Shown here: positions 23,601 to 28,223 of the stretch, in pieces | Numbering within the stretch: the stretch's first letter is position 1 | Layout of the letters: each line of letters opens with the position of its first letter | Assembly: GCA_042090305.1 (NCBI GenBank) | Contig: JBELJQ010000022.1 | Coordinates: 1-28,223 of the forward strand | Direction of reading: 5' to 3' | From: TMED13 sp042090305 | Lineage (GTDB): Bacteria > Pseudomonadota > Alphaproteobacteria > Methylaequorales > Methylaequoraceae | Length of the DNA: 28,223 bases | The notes under the pieces: model-generated | Seen by the model: the letters and a program-made list of their open reading frames with translations, nothing else | Databases searched by the model: none | Told to the model about the DNA's origin: nothing | Made by a program: the position numbers and the translations under genes

Positions 23601-25286
23601 ATGGATAGCACAGCAAATATTGAGAGTAACAGCATAAATACTAAATCTTTCGTCAAAGAGAAAACCCAGACATTTGAACTGGTGCTAAATGAATTGGAAA
23701 CCATTTCAAAAAAATCTAAAGATTATTTTGTTAAAGCTTTGACTAAGAACAACAGGATTGATAACAACTTACTAGAAAGTTATCAGTTCGAGTCCCATGG
23801 TTATGCTTGGTTTGAAACCTACAGAATAGGCCTAAGAGAAACTTTTAACTGGTTTGTTAGATTAAGAGATTCAAATAAAGCAGCAGATATAGATTATAAC
23901 ATATTAATTTACTCGTTTGCTGAGTATCTTTCACAAATGCGTGACGGAATAATGATTAGTCAAACTGAAATGGTAAGACCAACTGATATTGGTCTTAATA
24001 GAGACGACTTTAGATTTGCTGATGAACCCAAAGTAAATGAACTCATTTCCCTAGGTTTATCCAATGACTTGAAAAAAGAAATTGTTAATTCCCTGGAGAA
24101 TGGCATTTTCCCCAATTTAGGTTTAAACGATGAAACCTTAGAGATGATTCAAGATCAATTTAGAAAGTTTACAGAAGAAGAAATAATACCACATGCAAAT
24201 GAGTGGCATTTAAAGGATGATTTGATTCCAGATCAAACTCTAGCTAAGATGGCCGAACTGGGAGTATTTAGTATAGCGATCCCCGAAAATTATGGTGGAT
24301 TAGGAATGGGAAAGATAGCCATGTGTGTTGTTACAGAGGAACTTTCTAGAGGCTTCCTTGCAGCTGGATCACTTGGGACAAGGGCAGAAATCGCTGGAGA
24401 ATTAATTAGATTAGGTGGTACGGAGGATCAAAAGAAAAAGTATCTCCCAGAGATTGCTAATGGTAATATTTTAACTACTGCAGTTTTTACAGAACCAAAC
24501 ACAGGATCAGATTTAGGAAGTTTAGCTACAAGAGCAACCCTCAATGGATCGGATTATACAATTACTGGGAACAAAACCTGGATAACTCACGGTGCTAGAT
24601 CAGATCTTATGACCGTACTAGCAAGAACTGATCAAGATCAAAAAGGTTATAAAGGTTTGAGTATGTTTCTGGTCGAAAAGCCTAGAGGAAACTGTGAGAA
24701 TCCTTTCCCCATGAACGGAATGAGTGGAAGCGAAATCGAAGTCCTAGGTTATAGGGGTATGAAAGAATATGAGATAGCCTTAGATGATATAAAAGTTAAC
24801 AAAAAACAGTTGCTGGGAGAAGAGGAAGGCAATGGTTTTAAACAACTAATGGAAACATTCGAGTCTGCAAGAATTCAGACAGCAGCTAGAGCTGTTGGGG
24901 TTGCTCAAAACGCCCTAGAACTAGCTCTTCAGTATGCTAAAGATAGAAGTCAATTCGGAAAACAAATCATTAAATTTCCAAGAATTCTAAATAAATTAGC
25001 ATGGATGGTAATGGAGATAACAGTATCAAGGCAGATTACTTTATTTTCAGCACGAGAAAAAGATAACGATATAAGGTGTGATATAGAAGCTGGTATGGCT
25101 AAATTACTTGCGGCGAGAGTTGCCTGGAGCACTGCAGATAGTGCTCTCCAAATTCATGGAGGGAACGGTTATGCATTAGAATACCCAGTAAGTAGAGTCC
25201 TTTGTGATTCAAGAATTTTAAATATTTTTGAGGGTGCAGCAGAGATTCAAGCACAAATCGTTGCTAAGGGTCTTATCGGAAGATAA
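23601..25286 (+). CDS. mcd: (2S)-methylsuccinyl-CoA dehydrogenase (acyl-CoA dehydrogenase family)
   Basis: This FAD-dependent dehydrogenase oxidises methylsuccinyl-CoA to mesaconyl-CoA and hands electrons to ETF. The 561 residues are long for an acyl-CoA dehydrogenase. An extra N-terminal domain of about 170 residues precedes the standard fold, which is characteristic of Mcd. The core shows FTEPNTGSDLGSLATRA and the TGNKTWITHGARSD flavin-binding segment. DRSQFGKQI, IHGGNGYALEYPVSRV and the C-terminal IFEGAAEIQAQIVAKGL follow, where the Glu of FEGA takes the place of the usual catalytic base. Position 32 bases after ccr and immediately before hig1 (TAATG overlap) supports the assignment. Isobutyryl- or glutaryl-CoA dehydrogenases lack the long N-terminus. 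Confidence 0.93.
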   Translation: MDSTANIESNSINTKSFVKEKTQTFELVLNELETISKKSKDYFVKALTKNNRIDNNLLESYQFESHGYAWFETYRIGLRETFNWFVRLRDSNKAADIDYNILIYSFAEYLSQMRDGIMISQTEMVRPTDIGLNRDDFRFADEPKVNELISLGLSNDLKKEIVNSLENGIFPNLGLNDETLEMIQDQFRKFTEEEIIPHANEWHLKDDLIPDQTLAKMAELGVFSIAIPENYGGLGMGKIAMCVVTEELSRGFLAAGSLGTRAEIAGELIRLGGTEDQKKKYLPEIANGNILTTAVFTEPNTGSDLGSLATRATLNGSDYTITGNKTWITHGARSDLMTVLARTDQDQKGYKGLSMFLVEKPRGNCENPFPMNGMSGSEIEVLGYRGMKEYEIALDDIKVNKKQLLGEEEGNGFKQLMETFESARIQTAARAVGVAQNALELALQYAKDRSQFGKQIIKFPRILNKLAWMVMEITVSRQITLFSAREKDNDIRCDIEAGMAKLLAARVAWSTADSALQIHGGNGYALEYPVSRVLCDSRILNIFEGAAEIQAQIVAKGLIGR

Positions 25287-25480
25287 TGAGCTTTTTCCTG
25301 AATATTTTAATCGTGATTTGTTTAGTTACGACTTTCGCAGTTTTATTGGTAGGATTGTTTTATACGGCAAGATCAGGAGATGATAAAAATAATAAGATAA
25401 ACATGTTTATGAGATATAGAGTTCTTATACAATTTATAAGTCTTATTGTTTTAACTCTAGCCTTGTTTGTGAAATCCTAG
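25286..25480 (+). CDS. HIG1-type small twin-helix membrane protein
   Basis: The 64-residue protein has two membrane helices (about residues 4-26 and 44-62) joined by a short polar loop TARSGDDKNNKINMF followed by MRYRVLIQF. The M-R-x-R-V-x-x-Q pattern is that of the HIG1/RCF1 family, whose mitochondrial members assist respiratory supercomplexes. Alphaproteobacterial copies are often found between ethylmalonyl-CoA or cobalamin genes, as here. The real role is unknown. Its ATG overlaps the mcd stop by one base (TAATG), so it is translated with it. It may help couple Mcd/ETF electron flow to the respiratory chain, but that is only a suggestion from position. Confidence 0.85.
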   Translation: MSFFLNILIVICLVTTFAVLLVGLFYTARSGDDKNNKINMFMRYRVLIQFISLIVLTLALFVKS

Positions 25481-25493
25481 ACTTGAAAATAAT

Positions 25494-26042
25494 TTGATAA
25501 AGTTAGATAAAATTTATACAAAAGGTGGCGATAAAGGCCAAACCAGTCTTGGGGACGGTAACAGGGTGAGCAAAAATGCTCCTAGAATTAAAGCCTACGG
25601 TGAGATAGATGAAGCTAACAGTGCAATAGGTATAGCTTATATATACTCGAGTGATGAACTGAGATTAATTCTTAGAAAAGTACAGCATCACTTATTTGAC
25701 ATAGGTGCCGACCTTTGTAAACCATACAAAGGTGAAAATTTTAAAAGATTTGAGAAACAAGTTATATTTTTAGAAAATGAGTTAGACAAATTAAATGAAA
25801 AGTTAGGTGAACTTGGATCTTTTATACTCCCTGGAGGAACAAATGCTTCTGCTTTCTTGCATTTGTCGCGAACAATTATACGAAGAGCAGAAAGATCGAT
25901 AATTGATTTACTTGAAAAAGAAGAGGTTAACCCAACATTACTAGAGTATATTAATAGACTTTCAGATTTTCTTTTTGTAGCGGCAAGGTTTGAGAATAGA
26001 GAAGTTGGTGATATACTTTGGACTCCAGAAGAGAAAGAGTGA
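25494..26042 (+). CDS. pduO: Cob(I)alamin adenosyltransferase (PduO type)
   Basis: This transfers the adenosyl group of ATP to cob(I)alamin, giving the coenzyme B12 that Ecm needs. The 182 residues are a four-helix bundle with the N-terminal ATP-binding signature IYTKGGDKGQTSLGDG (about residues 6-21) and the later HLSRTIIRRAERSI, both diagnostic of the PduO/MMAB group. LGSFILPGGTNASAFLH is also present. The start is TTG at 25494 (no ATG close by) giving MIKLDKIYTK, 13 bases after the HIG1 stop. Placement inside the ccr operon links cofactor supply to pathway demand; that link is inferred from the gene order. Confidence 0.95.
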   Translation: MIKLDKIYTKGGDKGQTSLGDGNRVSKNAPRIKAYGEIDEANSAIGIAYIYSSDELRLILRKVQHHLFDIGADLCKPYKGENFKRFEKQVIFLENELDKLNEKLGELGSFILPGGTNASAFLHLSRTIIRRAERSIIDLLEKEEVNPTLLEYINRLSDFLFVAARFENREVGDILWTPEEKE

Positions 26043-26046
26043 TTAT

Positions 26047-26802
26047 ATGAAAGCCTTAGTGTGTGTAAAAAGAGTTATAGATTATAACGTTAAAATAAGA
26101 GTCAAAACAGATAAATCTGGTGTAGAAACAGATAATGTTAAGATGTCAATGAACCCATTTGACGAGATAGCCGTTGAAGAAGCTGTAAGATTGAAAGAAA
26201 ATAGTGTGATCTCTGAGATTGTTATTTTATCAATTGGACAAGACTCATCTCAAGAGACAATTCGAACAGGCCTAGCCATGGGAGCAGATAGAGGAATATT
26301 GGTAAAGGTTGACGATACTCTTTTAGAGCCCCTAGGTGTTGGAAAGATAATAAAAGATATTTGTGAGAAAGAAAATCCAGATATGATTATCATGGGTAAA
26401 CAAGCTATAGATGATGACTGCAACCAAACGGGGCAGATTGTTGCAACACTCATGAATTATCCGCAGGCAACATTCGCGTCAGAATTAAGGAAGAATGACG
26501 ATGGAACTCTTAATGTAACACGAGAAGTTGATGGTGGTTTAGAGACTATCAAGGTAAAGCTACCTTGCGTTGTAACAACAGATCTTAGATTAAACGAACC
26601 GCGTTATGCATCTCTTCCTAATATAATGAAAGCGAAGCAAAAAAAAATAGAGATATTGGATTCCAAAGATTTGAATCTTGATATTTCACCTAGATTAGAA
26701 ATTCTCGAAGTTACTGAACCTCCAGAGAGAAAAGCTGGCGTAAAAGTAGCAGATGTTTCCAATTTAATTGATAAACTTAAAAATGAGGCAAAAGTAATAT
26801 GA
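26047..26802 (+). CDS. etfB: Electron transfer flavoprotein, beta subunit
   Basis: This is the AMP-binding subunit of ETF, which takes electrons from acyl-CoA dehydrogenases such as Mcd and passes them to ETF-quinone oxidoreductase. The 251 residues start at ATG 26047 with MKALVCVKRVIDYNVKIRVK; the frame runs upstream to 25990 but that stretch is the tail of pduO in another frame. MSMNPFDEIAVEEAVRLKE, IIMGKQAIDDDCNQTGQ and the recognition-loop region VDGGLETIKVKLPCVVTTDLRLNEPRYASLPNIM follow in the expected order. The start is four bases after the pduO stop, and the gene overlaps etfA as ATGA (26799-26802). Typical length is 250. Confidence 0.95.
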   Translation: MKALVCVKRVIDYNVKIRVKTDKSGVETDNVKMSMNPFDEIAVEEAVRLKENSVISEIVILSIGQDSSQETIRTGLAMGADRGILVKVDDTLLEPLGVGKIIKDICEKENPDMIIMGKQAIDDDCNQTGQIVATLMNYPQATFASELRKNDDGTLNVTREVDGGLETIKVKLPCVVTTDLRLNEPRYASLPNIMKAKQKKIEILDSKDLNLDISPRLEILEVTEPPERKAGVKVADVSNLIDKLKNEAKVI

Positions 26803-27737
26803 AATCATTAGTAATTATAGAACACGATGGTAAGAATATAAAGCAAACTTCTTTATCTACGATAACTGCTGCAGGAAAGATTAGTAAAGAAGTTGAAGTA
26901 ATTGCTCTAGGAAGTGACATTTCTGAGGTTGTAGATAAGCTAAAAAAAACTGATATCATTTCAAAAGTAAATTATTCTGATGACGACTTTTTGAGATTTC
27001 AAATAGCGGAAAATTTATCGGAGGTTATAACTTCTTTTTTAAAAGAGAAAGATTTTTCACATATTCTATTACCCTCAAGTACTTTTGGTAAAAACCTAGG
27101 CCCCAAAATTGCAACAACATTAGATGTCCAACAAATATCTGATATAATAGAGATATTTGACCATGAAACATTTGCAAGGCCAATATATGCGGGGAATGCA
27201 ATTTCAAAAGTAAAATCTAAAGACTCATTAAAAGTTATCACAGTCAGGCCAACTTGTTTTGAACCTTGTGCTCAGAATTCAAATGTATCAGATGAAAAAT
27301 TTGAAATTTCCTCAAATCAAACAAGAAATGTAGAGTTCGTCGACTATGATCAATCTGAGTCTGATAGGCCTGAGTTAACGGCAGCTAAAATTGTTATTTC
27401 AGGTGGTAGAGGAATGCAAAATGGAGAAAACTTTAAGTTATTGGAAGGTATTGCTGACAAACTAGGAGCAGCAATGGGAGCTAGTCGAGCAGCAGTTGAT
27501 GCAGGGTTTGTTCCAAATGATTGGCAAGTAGGCCAAACTGGTAAAATAGTAGCACCTGATTTATATATAGCTGTGGGGATATCCGGGGCTATTCAGCATA
27601 TAGCTGGAATTAAAGATTCTAAATTTATAGCTTGTATTAATAAAGACGAAGAGGCGCCAATTTTTAATTTTTCTGATTACGGCCTGGTGGGTGATCTTTT
27701 TGAAGTACTTCCTAAACTTGAGAATGAACTAAAGTAA
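26799..27737 (+). CDS. etfA: Electron transfer flavoprotein, alpha subunit
   Basis: This FAD-binding subunit of ETF is 312 residues, the usual length. The N-terminal half is the ETF domain I (KSLVIIEHDGKNIKQTSL... FSHILLPSSTFGKNLGPKIA). The C-terminal half is the FAD domain, with VISGGRGMQNGENFKLLEGI, GAAMGASRAAVDAGF and QVGQTGKIVAPDLYIAVGIS, and AGIKDSKFIACINKDEEAP further on. All the flavin-contact segments are present. It is translationally coupled to etfB and is the last gene of the ccr operon. It overlaps the convergent TlpA-like gene by nine bases (27729-27737), so the two transcripts must overlap at their 3' ends. Confidence 0.96.
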   Translation: MKSLVIIEHDGKNIKQTSLSTITAAGKISKEVEVIALGSDISEVVDKLKKTDIISKVNYSDDDFLRFQIAENLSEVITSFLKEKDFSHILLPSSTFGKNLGPKIATTLDVQQISDIIEIFDHETFARPIYAGNAISKVKSKDSLKVITVRPTCFEPCAQNSNVSDEKFEISSNQTRNVEFVDYDQSESDRPELTAAKIVISGGRGMQNGENFKLLEGIADKLGAAMGASRAAVDAGFVPNDWQVGQTGKIVAPDLYIAVGISGAIQHIAGIKDSKFIACINKDEEAPIFNFSDYGLVGDLFEVLPKLENELK

Positions 27738-28223
27738 TTTTTTTATGGTATTGATTATTTCTTCATCTTTCCAATCAATATAACCAATAATTCTTGAAAT
27801 TTCTTGAAGCTCCTTATTAATAAGAATTGTAGTTGGCATTACTTTTATATCTAATTCCTTGGAAATAACCATCTTTTTGTCTGTATAGAAATGTGGAAAG
27901 TCAATTTTATTTTTTTTTATAAAATTTGGTATCGCATCTGATGGATTTGAGTCAATTGATATGAAAAAAACACCAACATCTGTACCAATTTTTTCTTTAA
28001 GCAAAATTAAGTCTGGAATTTCCTTTACACATGGTGCACACCAAGTTGCCCAAAAGTTTACAATATATAAACTCTTGTTAGATGCACTTAAAAGAGAATA
28101 ATCTTCATAATTCAGTGAGTTTAGTTTTACATCTGAAATATTTTTAACTTCTTTATGTAATAATAGTTGATTGTTCGCGTACGAATAAGATAGATTTGTA
28201 ATAATAAAAAAAAGAAAAAATAA
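27729..28223 (-). CDS. TlpA/thioredoxin-like thiol-disulfide oxidoreductase (5' end outside window)
   Basis: The minus-strand frame is open to the window edge and gives at least 164 residues; the start codon lies outside. The visible N-terminus is a hydrophobic stretch (LFFLFFIITNLSYSYA), a probable signal peptide or anchor ending around ANN. The redox motif is WCAPC inside NFWATWCAPCVKEIP (at about 28030-28070). FISIDSNP, the cis-Pro region MPTTILI and a short C-terminal helix follow. It is the thioredoxin-fold family that keeps cytochrome c apo-proteins or other periplasmic thiols reduced. A shorter reading from an internal TTG at 28004 (91 residues) would lose the CxxC and is wrong. The gene ends with TAG at 27729, nine bases inside etfA. 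Confidence 0.88.
   Translation of the reverse strand, partial: LFFLFFIITNLSYSYANNQLLLHKEVKNISDVKLNSLNYEDYSLLSASNKSLYIVNFWATWCAPCVKEIPDLILLKEKIGTDVGVFFISIDSNPSDAIPNFIKKNKIDFPHFYTDKKMVISKELDIKVMPTTILINKELQEISRIIGYIDWKDEEIINTIKKLL

Noticed and set aside
1..28223. CRISPR arrays, insertion sequences, replication origin
   Set aside because: No regularly spaced repeats, no transposase, and no cluster of DnaA-like boxes were seen on either strand.

Overview
This is an AT-rich, densely packed stretch of a bacterial chromosome. It is most likely from an alphaproteobacterium, probably a marine lineage with a small low-GC genome. That placement is an inference from gene content: a near-complete core of the ethylmalonyl-CoA pathway next to electron-transfer flavoprotein genes, a HIG1-type small membrane protein, COQ7-type ubiquinone hydroxylase, a DUF4743-type Nudix protein and DsbB, all in very AT-rich DNA with abutting or overlapping genes. 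I cannot name the genus.

Layout. (1) Bases 1-3891 look like an accessory zone. There is the tail of a tautomerase-like gene, then the 3' part of a class II tRNA with no 5' half (a likely integration scar), then a tightly coupled type IIS restriction-modification operon: two D12-class adenine methyltransferases followed by an AlwI-like endonuclease. (2) 4102-7875 is a ybbP-ybbA-tesA type group: FtsX-like ABC permease, its ATPase, and a divergent secreted GDSL esterase. (3) 7917-17154 is a cell-surface sugar region: a sugar-methyltransferase-like protein, two tandem paralogous polytopic membrane proteins of unknown function, gmd-fcl-manC for GDP-L-fucose from mannose-1-phosphate, a family 2 glycosyltransferase, a YqaA/DedA-like membrane protein and an FkbM methyltransferase. 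(4) 17140-20233 holds dsbB, coq7, an HNH nuclease, a carboxylesterase and a Nudix gene whose start appears to be separated from its body by a nine-A tract. (5) 20230-27737 is the metabolic core. ecm (ethylmalonyl-CoA mutase) is divergent from ccr-mcd-hig1-pduO-etfB-etfA. (6) The right edge is a TlpA/thioredoxin-like gene running out of the window.

How it works together. Ccr makes ethylmalonyl-CoA from crotonyl-CoA and CO2. Ecm, which needs adenosylcobalamin, rearranges it to methylsuccinyl-CoA. Mcd oxidises that to mesaconyl-CoA and passes electrons to EtfAB. PduO-type adenosyltransferase supplies the cofactor for Ecm. One divergent promoter region of 129 bp, carrying a 13-bp inverted repeat, sits between ecm and ccr and probably controls both arms.

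Most of the window is recognisable. The points that deserve a second look are the tRNA scar with the restriction-modification island, the Nudix poly-A frameshift, the tandem membrane paralogs, and the repeat between ecm and ccr. I did not find a convincing wholly new system.
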